DNA from: Salinibacterium sp. NK8237
GTDB lineage: Bacteria; Actinomycetota; Actinomycetes; Actinomycetales; Microbacteriaceae
Length of the DNA: 64,000 nucleotides
Assembly (NCBI RefSeq): GCF_015864955.1
Contig: NZ_JADYWE010000001.1
Coordinates: 186,001 to 250,000 of the forward strand
Direction of reading: 5' to 3'
Under the pieces are notes generated by a model, which made no database searches, was not told the DNA's origin, and saw only the letters and a list, made by a program, of their open reading frames with translations. The position numbers and the translations under genes are program-made. Below are positions 34,109 to 43,362 of the stretch, in pieces (positions within the stretch are counted from its first letter, which is position 1; every line of letters starts with the position of its first letter).

Positions 34109-35869
34109 CTACAGGGCGCCCGGGAGTAACCGAATGTTGCTTTTTGCGAGTTTTACAGCCTCGCCCGCTCCCCCGTTCATGACCACTTTCGACATCGCGA
34201 GTGCGAAACCGCGGGCCATTTCTCCGGTGATGGTTGGCGGTAGTGACAGCGCAAGCGGATCAGTGACGAGGTCGACAAGTGCTGGCCCATCGTGGGCGAG
34301 CGCCGCTTCAAGTGCCGAGTGGATGTCGGTGGGCTTTTCTACCCGTTGCCCAAAGATTCCGAGCGCGTTCGCTACCGCCGCGAAGTCAACCGAGGGAACG
34401 TCCACCCCGAAGTCGGGAAATCCGTCAACAAGCATCTCAACCTTGACCATGCCCAGGGTTGAGTTGTTGAAGACGATGATTTTTACGGGGAGCTTGTTCG
34501 CGGCGACGGTAATCAATTCGCCCATCAACATCGACAGTCCACCGTCACCGCACATGGCGATCACCTGCCGGTCAGGATGACTCGTTTGGGCGCCAACGGC
34601 CTGTGGGAGTGCGTTAGCCATTGAGCCATGTAGAAACGAGCCAATGAGGCGGCGCTGGCCATTGGGGTTGATGTAGCGGGCCTGCCACACGTTGCACATA
34701 CCCGTGTCAGCCGTGAAGATCGCGTTTTCACTAGCGAGATCGTCAAGCAGCGATGCGGCGAATTCAGGATGAATCGGAATCTTCTTCTCGACGTTCTTGG
34801 CATAGGCGTCAACCACGCTATTCAGCAGGCGGTGATGACGTTTGAGAGTCTTCTCCAGAAAGCTCCTGTTGGTGCGGTTCGTGATCAACGGTGTCACTGC
34901 GGCGATGGTGGCTGCCACGTCGCCGTGAACAGGGATCTCAACGTTGGTGCGTCGCCCTAAGTGCTCTGCCTTCGTGTCGATTTGGGCAATTCGTTCGTGT
35001 GAGCCGTCTGGCAAGAATTGTTCGTAGGGGAAGTCGGTGCCGAGCAAGATGAGGAGATCGGCATCGTGGATGCCATCGTGTGCGGCGCCGTAGCCCAACA
35101 TCCCCGTCATCCCGACGTCGAACGGGTTGTCGTACTGAATCCACTCTTTGCCGCGGAGGGTGTGGCCGATCGGAGCGGCTAGTAGATCGGCGAAGGCTAC
35201 GACCTCGTCGTGGGCGCCTGCGACACCTGCTCCGGCGAAGATAGCGACTCGCTCGGAGGAGTTGATGGCCTCAGCGAGGGCTGCCACATCGGTAGCAGCA
35301 GGAGCCAAGACCGGAATGCCCGGGCGAGCCAACTGTGGAGCGCTGCCCACAGAGTCGAGCCCGGCGATGTCTCCGGGAAGCGTGATGACGGAAACTCCAC
35401 CCAAGCTAATCGAGTGGCGAAGAGCGGAGTTCACTACCCTAGGCGCTTGTGCTGCGGTGGAAATGAGTTCGCGATAATTCGAACACTCAACGAAAAGGCG
35501 ATCGGGGTGGGTTTCTTGGAAGTATTCGCTGCCGATTTCAGCCGAGGGAATCTGGCTTGCGATGGCCAGCACCGGGGCACCGCTGCGGTGCGCATCAAAA
35601 AGCCCATTGATGAGGTGAAGGTTGCCTGGTCCGCAGCTGCCAGCGCAGACTGCAAGTTCACCGGTCAATTGTGCTTCGGCGCTGGCGGCGAACGCGGCGG
35701 CCTCTTCGTTGCGTACGTGAATCCAGTCGATGCCGCCTTTGGCGGACCCTCCGGTGCGTCTCACGGCGTCAACAATAGGGTTGAGGCTGTCGCCCGCAAT
35801 CCCGTAAATGCGCCTGACGCCTGCGTGTTGTAGTTGGCCGATGAGTTGGTCTGAGACGGTAGCTGCCAT
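34109..35869 (-). CDS. poxB: Pyruvate dehydrogenase (quinone) / pyruvate oxidase
   Basis: A 586-residue thiamine-diphosphate flavoenzyme that decarboxylates pyruvate to acetate and passes electrons to membrane quinone. The N-terminal Pyr domain has RNEEAAAFAASAEAQLTG with the catalytic Glu, the middle domain holds FAD-binding stretches (IAGLDSV to GAGVAGAHDE), and the C-terminal PP domain has the TPP motif GDGGLSMLMGEL ending in IIVFNN. The C-terminal tail matches the membrane-binding end of PoxB. Alternative assignments, such as acetolactate synthase, fit less well. Monocistronic, with a terminator hairpin. Confidence 0.9.
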   Translation of the reverse strand: MAATVSDQLIGQLQHAGVRRIYGIAGDSLNPIVDAVRRTGGSAKGGIDWIHVRNEEAAAFAASAEAQLTGELAVCAGSCGPGNLHLINGLFDAHRSGAPVLAIASQIPSAEIGSEYFQETHPDRLFVECSNYRELISTAAQAPRVVNSALRHSISLGGVSVITLPGDIAGLDSVGSAPQLARPGIPVLAPAATDVAALAEAINSSERVAIFAGAGVAGAHDEVVAFADLLAAPIGHTLRGKEWIQYDNPFDVGMTGMLGYGAAHDGIHDADLLILLGTDFPYEQFLPDGSHERIAQIDTKAEHLGRRTNVEIPVHGDVAATIAAVTPLITNRTNRSFLEKTLKRHHRLLNSVVDAYAKNVEKKIPIHPEFAASLLDDLASENAIFTADTGMCNVWQARYINPNGQRRLIGSFLHGSMANALPQAVGAQTSHPDRQVIAMCGDGGLSMLMGELITVAANKLPVKIIVFNNSTLGMVKVEMLVDGFPDFGVDVPSVDFAAVANALGIFGQRVEKPTDIHSALEAALAHDGPALVDLVTDPLALSLPPTITGEMARGFALAMSKVVMNGGAGEAVKLAKSNIRLLPGAL

Positions 35870-35979
35870 GACCCCAGTTAACTCCCCCAGTCTGCACGAA
35901 CACAGCGAACTGGTTCCATCGTCGTTGCGCGGTGATGTGGTTGCTGCGGGTTAGCTGAAATTCCTGACGACAAGATTTT

Positions 35980-35993
35980 AACGATGTATCGTT
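35980..35993. promoter_or_regulatory. Inverted repeat, candidate PadR operator
   Basis: AACGAT-GT-ATCGTT is a perfect six-base inverted repeat 52 bases before the PadR gene, followed by a partial third half-site (GTATCG at 35996-36001). PadR regulators commonly autoregulate through such AT-rich palindromes. The position relative to the promoter is compatible with repression. Confidence 0.5.
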
Positions 35994-36044
35994 GAGTATC
36001 GGCGAGGCCGCTCGTGCCCCGCATCCACCGACTGGAGGATCAGC

Positions 36045-36611
36045 ATGAATAACTCATTCGGAACAAGTGGCCGAGATTCTCGCCGCCCGTTCGCAGACGC
36101 TTTCGACCACGCAGGCAAAGGGCTCTGGGATGCACTCGATAACGTGCGCTCAGAATTCGAACGTCGCGTAGTTCCCCGTATGGGCCGCGGAGACGTTCGG
36201 GTCGCCATACTTTCCCTCCTCGCTGAGGAATCGATGCACGGCTACCAAATCATCCGAGAAATCGACAAGCGCAGTAACGGCGCCTGGAAGCCGAGCCCCG
36301 GCTCCGTCTACCCCACCCTTCAGCTGCTCGCCGACGAAGGGCTCATCGAAGCTCACGAAGCCGATGGCAAGAAGACCTACACGCTCACTGAAAAGGGACA
36401 CGACGAAGCCCAAGCTGGTCGCCCTGCACCGTGGGAGAATTCCGAAGCAAAAGACTCGTCACGCCCGACCGCGCTCCCCCACGCTGCCGCAAAATTGGCG
36501 GAAGCAGTCGTGCCGCTAATGCGTACCGGAAACCCGGAACAGGTAGAGGAAGCCATCAGCGTCATCGACGATGCGCGTCGTAAGCTTTACGCCATCCTCG
36601 CCCAAGACTGA
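36045..36611 (+). CDS. PadR-family transcriptional regulator
   Basis: A 188-residue regulator. After a 40-residue N-terminal extension comes the PadR winged helix: GDVRVAILSLLAEESMHGYQIIREIDKRSNGAWKPSPGSVYPTLQLLADEGLIE (50-105). The C-terminal helical part (HAAAKLAEAVVPLMRTGN) is probably the dimerisation domain. A strong GGAGGAT precedes the ATG. The ABC1-kinase gene follows after 37 bases, and may be a target. Ligand unknown. Confidence 0.9.
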   Translation: MNNSFGTSGRDSRRPFADAFDHAGKGLWDALDNVRSEFERRVVPRMGRGDVRVAILSLLAEESMHGYQIIREIDKRSNGAWKPSPGSVYPTLQLLADEGLIEAHEADGKKTYTLTEKGHDEAQAGRPAPWENSEAKDSSRPTALPHAAAKLAEAVVPLMRTGNPEQVEEAISVIDDARRKLYAILAQD

Positions 36612-36648
36612 GCGGACAAGCCGGCCACATCGGCACTAGGGAGATTTG

Positions 36649-38349
36649 ATGACCGACACTCGACAGCTGCGCGCCCGCTACCGTCGGATCCTGCGTTTTG
36701 CTGCCCGGTACATGGTCCTCGAATGGTGGTTCGAACTTGTTCTGCCCCGCTTCGGGCTCGAACGCGTTGCTGCTCGACGTCGGCTCGTGCGAGCAGCCCG
36801 CATCGCTCGTAGTTTTCACGGTCTTGCTGTAGATCTTGGCGGGCTCATGATCAAGGTCGGGCAATTTATGTCGTCCCGCCTCGATGTGCTGCCGAGCGAA
36901 ATCACTCGAGAACTTGAAGGACTTCAGGATGAGGTTCCCGCAGTTGACTTCGCCCTCATTCGCGAAAGCGTTGAGAGAGAACTCGGCATGCCCCTTGAGC
37001 GTGCGTATGAGTACTTCGACCCAACTCCCGTTGCCGCGGCATCCTTCGGTCAGGTCCACCGAGCGCGGCTGACAGTCAGCGACGCGGTGGATGTTGGATT
37101 CTCCGCTGTCGTTGTGAAGGTTCAGCGGCCAGGCATCGCCGACATCATCACCGTCGACCTCGCAGCTCTGCGCCGCGTCGCAAGTTGGCTTAACCGGGTT
37201 CGCTTCATCTCCCGACGCGTCGACTTGCCGGCACTTCTCGAAGAATTCGCGATCATTAGCCTGCGCGAGATCGACTACCTCAACGAGGGAAGCAACGCGG
37301 AACGCTTCGCTGAAAACTTCGCTGATGACCCCCGCATAGACGCTCCTGAGGTCGTCTGGGAGCGCTCAACGCGCCGCATTCTGACTCTGGCCGACGCGAC
37401 CGCTATCAAGATCAACGACCACGCGAAGCTGGTCGCGGCCGGAATCGACCCCGCAGAAGTCGCCGACGAGTTGTCGCGCGCGATGTTTGAGCAGCTCTTC
37501 ATGCACCGGTTCTTTCACGCCGACCCGCATCCGGGAAACATCTTCGTGACGCCGGCGGATCCTGATCGCGCCGACCAATCCACGCGGGAGTGGACACTGA
37601 CCTTTATTGACTTCGGGATGATGGGCGACGTTCCCGAAAACCTCAGCCGCGGTCTTCAGCGCCTCATCATCGCCGCAGCGGCGAGGGATGCCCCCGGCCT
37701 TGTCGCGAGCGTGCGGGATATGGGCATCCTGCTCCGGAGCGCCGAAAGCGCGCCTCTTGAACGTGCCTTGGGGGAACTGTTCGATCGCTTCGGCGGTATG
37801 GGCTTCAGCGAACTCCAACAGGTAGACCCCCAGGAGTTTCGCGCCTTTGGCAATGAGTTCAGCGAAGTCGTGCGCACGATGCCGTTTCAACTGCCCGAAA
37901 ACTTTTTGCTGATCATCCGCGCCGTCTCGGTAACCTCCGGAGTCGCCAGCGACTTGAATTCCAGTTACAACGTCTGGACTGCCATCGAGCCGTTCGCCGC
38001 GAGACTAGCCCGCGACGAAGGCGGTGGAACCGTGAAGGAGCTCGCGAAACAAGCTCTGTCATCCGCCGGCCTGATTCTGCGGCTTCCGCAGCAACTTGAG
38101 AGCGTTGCAACTCTCATGCAACGCGGTCAGCTCGCAGTCGAAACGCCCGGTGCAGATAAGCGTCTTCGCGTGATTGAACTTTTGGTGCGCCGCCTGATCT
38201 CCGCGGTGCTCTTTACGGCCCTGCTTATCGGGGGAATTCTGGTGCGGGACACGGATCCGACCATCGGCCTCGTGCTTATCATCGGATCGGCACTCCCCCT
38301 GGCGCACGTGTTGTTTGCGGGCGTTGTAAACCGTAACCGACTGTTCTAA
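36649..38349 (+). CDS. ABC1/UbiB-family atypical kinase
   Basis: A 566-residue protein kinase-like protein of the UbiB/Coq8 group, linked to quinone biosynthesis and lipid homeostasis. Diagnostic elements: the KxGQ motif (MIKVGQFMSSR near 65), an alanine-rich loop in place of the usual glycine-rich one (AAASFGQVHRA, about 125), VVVKVQRPG, EIDYLNEGSNAERF, the catalytic FHADPHPGNIF and FIDFGMMG. Two C-terminal helices anchor it to the membrane. I start at ATG 36649, three bases after a TTG, with TAGGGAG upstream. Confidence 0.92.
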   Translation: MTDTRQLRARYRRILRFAARYMVLEWWFELVLPRFGLERVAARRRLVRAARIARSFHGLAVDLGGLMIKVGQFMSSRLDVLPSEITRELEGLQDEVPAVDFALIRESVERELGMPLERAYEYFDPTPVAAASFGQVHRARLTVSDAVDVGFSAVVVKVQRPGIADIITVDLAALRRVASWLNRVRFISRRVDLPALLEEFAIISLREIDYLNEGSNAERFAENFADDPRIDAPEVVWERSTRRILTLADATAIKINDHAKLVAAGIDPAEVADELSRAMFEQLFMHRFFHADPHPGNIFVTPADPDRADQSTREWTLTFIDFGMMGDVPENLSRGLQRLIIAAAARDAPGLVASVRDMGILLRSAESAPLERALGELFDRFGGMGFSELQQVDPQEFRAFGNEFSEVVRTMPFQLPENFLLIIRAVSVTSGVASDLNSSYNVWTAIEPFAARLARDEGGGTVKELAKQALSSAGLILRLPQQLESVATLMQRGQLAVETPGADKRLRVIELLVRRLISAVLFTALLIGGILVRDTDPTIGLVLIIGSALPLAHVLFAGVVNRNRLF

Positions 38350-38540
38350 CGGAGCCGCGACAGAGCCGCACAGGCTGAGAGTCGCCCATGAATCTGCATG
38401 ATCGGCTATCGTGGACGAGGACTCAGACACACCTACTGTCGTCCGTTCTCGTTTGACCAGATCATCTCTGGTCTATTGCCAGCACTGTCGCAGGCAATGA
38501 GCCGTGCACACATGCACTTAGGCTCCTCACTCTTTTCACC

Positions 38541-38558
38541 GCCACGCGGCCGCGTGGC
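38541..38558. repeat. Perfect 18-bp palindrome upstream of the SulP gene
   Basis: GCCACGCGG/CCGCGTGGC, no spacer. It lies in the 283-base gap (38350-38632) between the kinase and SulP genes, ten bases before a purine-rich stretch AGGAGAA. It could be an operator or an mRNA hairpin. The rest of the gap shows no gene. Confidence 0.5.
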
Positions 38559-38632
38559 ACAGTCCGCAGGAGAATCTCATCGCCATTGCCCAAGCCCCCA
38601 AATCAAACCGGTACCGCGCAGAACCGTCAGTA

Positions 38633-40096
38633 ATGACGGCGCTTCGCACGCCGCGAATCCTCACCAGAGAGGTCTTGGCCGGCTTGGTCGTTGCTCTCGC
38701 ACTGATCCCCGAAGCAATCTCGTTCTCGATCATTGCCGGAGTCGATCCGCGAGTCGGGCTCTTCTCATCATTCGTGATGGCAGTCTCAATCGCCTTCCTC
38801 GGCGGGCGCCCCGCGATGATCACGGCGGCTACCGGAGCGATTGCACTCGTCATCGCCCCCGTTGCCCGCGAATACGGCATGGACTACCTCATTGCGACCG
38901 TAATCCTTGGCGGGCTACTGCAAGTGTTCCTCGGCGTGATTGGCGTGGCCAAGCTCATGCGCTTTATTCCGCGCAGCGTGATGCTCGGCTTCGTGAACTC
39001 GCTGGCGATCTTAATTTTCATGGCGCAACTCGAGCACCTCTTCGACGTGCCGTGGATGGTGTATCCACTGGTAGGTGCTGGGCTGCTCATTATGGTGCTG
39101 ATGCCCCGATTCACGAAGGTAATTCCCGCTCCGCTCGTCGCTATCGTGCTCCTGACAATCATCACGGTCACGATGGCGATTGCTGTGCCCACTGTTGGCG
39201 ACCAGGGCGAACTCCCCCGCAGTCTCCCCGAGCTCTTCATCCCGAACGTTCCGCTGACACTAGAGACTCTCCAAATCATTGGCCCGTTCGCGATTGCCAT
39301 GGCTCTCGTAGGGCTTCTCGAGTCGCTTCTCACAGCCAAGCTCGTCGATGACATCACAGACACCCACTCGCGCAAGACGCGCGAAGCGTGGGGTCAGGGT
39401 GTTGCGAACGTCCTTTCCGGGCTGTTCGGCGGAATGGGTGGCTGCGCGATGATCGGCCAGACAATGATCAACGTGAAGGCATCGGGAGCTCGCACCCGCA
39501 TCTCGACCTTCCTCGCGGGTATCTTCCTGCTCATCCTTGTCGTCGTTTTGGGTGACGTGGTGGCCATTATTCCGATGGCCGCGCTCGTGGCAGTCATGGT
39601 TATCGTCGCAATCTCGACATTCAACTGGCACAGCATCCGCTGGTCGACGCTCAAGCGCATGCCCAAGAGCGAGACGACCGTCATGGTGACAACCGTTGCT
39701 GTGGTCGTGGCAACGGAGAACCTCGCAATTGGCGTGCTAGTCGGCGTCATTGTTGCGATGGTTGCTTTTGCCCGCCGTGTTGCGCATTTCGCGACGGTCG
39801 AGCGCACGTTGCCAGAAGACGAGGCAGTGCCCACCGCCTACTACCGGGTCAACGGAGAACTGTTCTTTGCATCGAGCAACGACCTGACCACGCAGTTCGA
39901 GTACACCGACGATCCCGACCGCATCATCATCGATATGTCGAACTCCCACATTTGGGATGCATCGACGGTAGCGGCCCTGGATGCCATTACGACGAAGTAC
40001 GAGCGTCTAGACAAGCGCGTTGTTCTTATCGGTATGAATGAGGCCAGCCAGTACATGCACGAGCGTCTGGCCGGAAACCTCGGCGAAGAAGGCTAA
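38633..40096 (+). CDS. SulP-family anion transporter with STAS domain
   Basis: A 487-residue membrane transporter for sulfate or bicarbonate-like anions. About ten to twelve helices (LAGLVVALALIPEAISFSIIAGVDP is the family opening) then a C-terminal STAS domain (about 405-487) with NGELFFASSNDL and IIDMSNSHIWDASTVAALDA. Which anion it moves cannot be read from the sequence. The ATG at 38633 has no ribosome-binding site; an AGGAG at 38568-38572 sits properly before an ATC at 38579 in the same frame, so the protein may begin 18 codons earlier. Confidence 0.88.
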   Translation: MTALRTPRILTREVLAGLVVALALIPEAISFSIIAGVDPRVGLFSSFVMAVSIAFLGGRPAMITAATGAIALVIAPVAREYGMDYLIATVILGGLLQVFLGVIGVAKLMRFIPRSVMLGFVNSLAILIFMAQLEHLFDVPWMVYPLVGAGLLIMVLMPRFTKVIPAPLVAIVLLTIITVTMAIAVPTVGDQGELPRSLPELFIPNVPLTLETLQIIGPFAIAMALVGLLESLLTAKLVDDITDTHSRKTREAWGQGVANVLSGLFGGMGGCAMIGQTMINVKASGARTRISTFLAGIFLLILVVVLGDVVAIIPMAALVAVMVIVAISTFNWHSIRWSTLKRMPKSETTVMVTTVAVVVATENLAIGVLVGVIVAMVAFARRVAHFATVERTLPEDEAVPTAYYRVNGELFFASSNDLTTQFEYTDDPDRIIIDMSNSHIWDASTVAALDAITTKYERLDKRVVLIGMNEASQYMHERLAGNLGEEG

Positions 40097-40110
40097 CGAC
40101 AGTTCGCTGA

Positions 40111-40158
40111 ACATGATGAGGGCCCGTTACGCCATGGCGTAACGGGCCCTCATCATGT
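40111..40158. terminator. Perfect 48-bp palindrome between convergent genes
   Basis: The 48 bases are identical to their reverse complement, with no loop and the centre at 40134/40135. It lies 14 bases after the SulP stop and 18 bases before the convergent endonuclease/phosphatase stop. It can act as a bidirectional terminator; as RNA it forms a 20-22 bp stem with a tiny loop, and as DNA a cruciform. Confidence 0.8.
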
Positions 40159-40176
40159 GCCGAGGAGCGCGGAGCG

Positions 40177-40896
40177 TTAGCTCGCGAGCGGCTCAGCCGA
40201 CATCGTTGACCGGTGTTTGCTCTCGGCGCCGTATGACGCGGTGACCAAGATGGGCAAGTGGTCGGAGACTCCCCGTCGCAGCGTCTCAACGCCCTCGATC
40301 GTGAACCCCTGCGACGTGACGAAGTCGAAGTGTCCGCGGAAAAACTTATAGTTCGTGTACGTGGTGCGGTCGCTCAGCGACAAGTCGTACCCTGTCTGCT
40401 TCACACGCTGCGTGAGACCGTCTTTGAACATCGGGTAGTTGTAGTCACCGACCATGAGAATGGGCGACCCTGACCCGAGGGTGTGGAGCATTTCGTGCGC
40501 CGCCTTGATTTGGTTGCGGCGCAGTGAATTGAGCGCGGTCAACGGAGCAGCGTGAAACGAGGCCACAATCATGTCCTCGTCAGTCTTACGATCAACAAGA
40601 TGAGTGCCCACTAGGCGCTCAGGCGTGGGAGTAAAAATGCGGTCGTGCAGAGATTTCTTGAGCTCGAACGATTGGCTAGCGCGGTGCTCGTAGCGATCGC
40701 GACGGTAGTAGACGGCAAGGCCGAGCCGATTGTTTTTGGTGGAGTCTGCCAAGTGCAGCTCGCCAATCTCGGTGGGCAGCTGAGAAGAGATGACCTCTTG
40801 AAGGCAGAGCACATCTAAATCAGGGGTCTGAGCGAGCGCATCAAGTTCGATGGCGGCCTTGTGCTTGCGAAGGTTGTAGCTAATTACGCGAATCAC
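40177..40896 (-). CDS. Endonuclease/exonuclease/phosphatase family protein
   Basis: A 239-residue metal-dependent phosphoesterase. Family residues: SYNLRKHKA (Asn), LCLQEV (metal-binding Glu), VGDYNYP (Asp and Asn), and SDHLPI (His) at the end. No signal peptide, so it acts inside the cell. Nucleic acid or phospholipid substrate cannot be told apart. GTG start. The gene upstream, an amino-acid permease, ends 36 bases away on the same strand. Confidence 0.88.
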   Translation of the reverse strand: MIRVISYNLRKHKAAIELDALAQTPDLDVLCLQEVISSQLPTEIGELHLADSTKNNRLGLAVYYRRDRYEHRASQSFELKKSLHDRIFTPTPERLVGTHLVDRKTDEDMIVASFHAAPLTALNSLRRNQIKAAHEMLHTLGSGSPILMVGDYNYPMFKDGLTQRVKQTGYDLSLSDRTTYTNYKFFRGHFDFVTSQGFTIEGVETLRRGVSDHLPILVTASYGAESKHRSTMSAEPLAS

Positions 40897-40931
40897 GAAC
40901 CTATTTACCTCTTTCTTAAGAGAGAATCAGC

Positions 40932-42200
40932 CTACGCGCCATGGTCAGAAAGTATGCGAGATTGGCGGTTGGAGAGCAAACGTACAGGAATCCCGATGAT
41001 CAGGACTACGACTCCAACCACGAGCCCCGCAACCGGAACCGTGACGACTAGAGCGAGACACGCAAGTGCCCCGATGACATTGAAAGCCCGCGGAATACGA
41101 CGCTGTTTCGCCGGCTGAGTAAATGCGGCAACGTTCGCCACAGAGTAATACAGCAGAACGCCGAAGGACGAGAAGGCGATCGCTCCTCGCAGATCCGCGA
41201 TGAGTACGACAACGATCACAACGCCCGAGAGAACCAACTCCGCGCGGTGAGGCACCCTGAAACGCGGGTGCACCGCATCGAGCCACTGCGGCAGATCAGA
41301 GTTGCGCGCCATGGCGAGCGTCGTGCGACCGATACCGGCCATCAACGCGAGCAGAGCACCCAACGCTGCAACGCCCGCCGTGAGCGAGATGAGTCCGGTG
41401 GCCCAGCCCCATCCGGATGCAACAAGAAGATCAGCGATGGGCGCTTGCGAGGCTGCTAGAGATTCTGGACCAAGAACCGACAGCATCGTGATCGCCACAA
41501 CCAAGTAGAGCCCTGCCGTGACAGCTAAGGCGATCATGATGGCCTGCGGAATGGCGCGGCTCGGATTGGTGACTTCCTCGCCGAGCGTGGCAATTCGGGC
41601 GTAACCGGCGAAGGCAAAGAAGAGAATGCCTGCTGACTGCAGGATGCCGTACGCATCCATGCTGTGAGCAAACGAGATTTGCACCGGCTGCACCACGGGT
41701 GAGGCGGCAACAGCGATCAGTACTCCGACGAGTACCACGAGTACAAAGACCACGATCAGTTTGGTCGCCGCTGCTGTGCGGGTGACCCCGAGTAGGTTTA
41801 TTGCGGTGAGGACAACGACGCCGAGAACCGCGACGGGTTTTTCCCATCCGACCGGTGCGACGTAGGCGGCGAAAACGAGGGCCATAGCGGCACAGCTGGC
41901 CGTCTTGCCAACGACAAATGACCAGCCTGCGAGGTAGCCCCACCAGGGTCCCAAGAGCTCACGACCGTAGACGTAGGTGCCGCCCGCAACGGGATACACC
42001 GCTGCCAGCTGAGCACTTGCAGCCGCATTGCACCACGCGACTATCGCTGCGATACCCAAACCAATCAGAAGACCGGCGCCTGCTGCCTGAGCTGCGGGAA
42101 CGAACGCAGCAAATACCCCGGCGCCAATCATTGAGCCCAGACCGATGAGCGTCGCATCGGTTGTGGTCAATCGCCGAGCAAGCATGGCGTTCGTGTTCAC
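40932..42200 (-). CDS. APC-family amino-acid permease
   Basis: A 422-residue protein with about twelve membrane helices. The first helix shows the APC signature (GLGSMIGAGVFAAF), where the substrate amino group binds, and the sixth carries FFAFAGYARIATLGEEVTNPSRAIP. It should import an amino acid or amine; the specific one is unknown. GTG start at 42200. The 101-base gap to the J-domain gene contains a small imperfect hairpin near 42272-42290, not convincing as a terminator. Confidence 0.87.
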   Translation of the reverse strand: MNTNAMLARRLTTTDATLIGLGSMIGAGVFAAFVPAAQAAGAGLLIGLGIAAIVAWCNAAASAQLAAVYPVAGGTYVYGRELLGPWWGYLAGWSFVVGKTASCAAMALVFAAYVAPVGWEKPVAVLGVVVLTAINLLGVTRTAAATKLIVVFVLVVLVGVLIAVAASPVVQPVQISFAHSMDAYGILQSAGILFFAFAGYARIATLGEEVTNPSRAIPQAIMIALAVTAGLYLVVAITMLSVLGPESLAASQAPIADLLVASGWGWATGLISLTAGVAALGALLALMAGIGRTTLAMARNSDLPQWLDAVHPRFRVPHRAELVLSGVVIVVVLIADLRGAIAFSSFGVLLYYSVANVAAFTQPAKQRRIPRAFNVIGALACLALVVTVPVAGLVVGVVVLIIGIPVRLLSNRQSRILSDHGA

Positions 42201-42301
42201 AACTTCACCCTACTCCCGTGGTGAATGCTGTCAGCGGCGTGCAACTCCTGCGGTGGGTGAACGCTCGGTGTCGGCCAGTGAAACACTGACCTAGTAGTTC
42301 G

Positions 42302-43240
42302 CTATTCGACGAAGCGGATGCCGTTCGATACTCGAGTACGAACGTCAAAGAGTTCGTTGCCGCCAATTTGGCGTCCGCGGCTCGACTCGGGGCCGGTACG
42401 AAGTAGATGCGCGAGCACACTCTGACGCACGACAACAGCGGGTTGCCCCTTCACTGTGCCGAGCGATTCTTGTGGCTGAGCGAGCGCGTCATCGGGCACC
42501 ACGATCACGAAGCACGTGAAATTCACTTTCAGCTGCCGACTGAGGGTTTTAGCGCGCGAGGCAAGTTCGTGCATGGGTTTCTCGGGCTGAACGGCTGGAC
42601 CGATGAGTTCACCGCGCCGCACTTTCACTCGTCCACCGAAGTCTTCGGAGAGGATCGCGTAGAGACCGGTCGGGCCGAGCACAACGTGATCGATCTTGCG
42701 CTCGGGCGGGCCGGTCGAGACATCGTGCCAAATGGTGAAGCCAATTCCGAGAGCACTCACGGTGCGCGCGGTTGCTTCTTCGGCAAGGGCGTCGGCAAGA
42801 GTTCGGCGAATCTCCCGCGGAGCACTCCGCACGAGTGCGGGATCGTACGGGTCGTCAAGAGAGACGCCCCGGCCTGCCCATTCACGCATGCCAGCGAGGA
42901 AGCGCTCTCGGCGCCAGCCTCCTGGATGACCGTGGGTGCGGGCGCGCGGGCGCGAGTCTTCTCGCGATGGTGCTGAGCCGCGCGACGAGAACGAGGAAGA
43001 ACTCCCTGTGGCAGAGCGCGAGTGCGAAGCAGAGCCGGCATCGTAGCTTCGCCGCTTCTCTGGGGTTCCAACACGCTCCCAGGCATCCTGAACGGCGGCA
43101 AATCGAGTGGGGTCTCCCCCGGTGTCGGGATGCGTCTCTCGTAGCGCCCGCCGAAATGCTTTCTTCAGCTCAGACTCCGATGCCGACGCCTCAACACCAA
43201 GCACCTCGTACGCGCTTGCTGACAGGGGGCTATCCGGCAT
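42302..43240 (-). CDS. J-domain / NERD-like fusion protein
   Basis: A 312-residue protein. Residues 9-66 are a J-domain with the HPD motif (37-39) that stimulates DnaK. A Ser/Arg-rich disordered linker (70-105) follows, then a region like the nuclease-related domain NERD (150-260): EEATARTVSAL, DHVVLGPTGLYAIL. The NERD core normally continues with E-x-K; here Asp184 is kept but the later position reads SEDFGG, so nuclease activity is doubtful. I use ATG 43240; a GTG 24 bases upstream is possible. Domain order is unusual; role unknown. Confidence 0.75.
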   Translation of the reverse strand: MPDSPLSASAYEVLGVEASASESELKKAFRRALRETHPDTGGDPTRFAAVQDAWERVGTPEKRRSYDAGSASHSRSATGSSSSFSSRGSAPSREDSRPRARTHGHPGGWRRERFLAGMREWAGRGVSLDDPYDPALVRSAPREIRRTLADALAEEATARTVSALGIGFTIWHDVSTGPPERKIDHVVLGPTGLYAILSEDFGGRVKVRRGELIGPAVQPEKPMHELASRAKTLSRQLKVNFTCFVIVVPDDALAQPQESLGTVKGQPAVVVRQSVLAHLLRTGPESSRGRQIGGNELFDVRTRVSNGIRFVE

Positions 43241-43362
43241 GAACTCACTTTCGGTGAACCGCACGAATGCGGAAGTGGGGAAACTCCCATGCTACCGATC
43301 CTCGCTGGCAACATTCGGAATGTCGTCGGCGCGCGTCCAGACTGCAGGCGTAGTTTTGAGAA

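Noticed and set aside
38398..39351. Plus-strand frame overlapping the start of the SulP gene
   Set aside because: The translation is Arg/His/Pro-rich and low in hydrophobic residues, while the other frame gives a clear membrane transporter.
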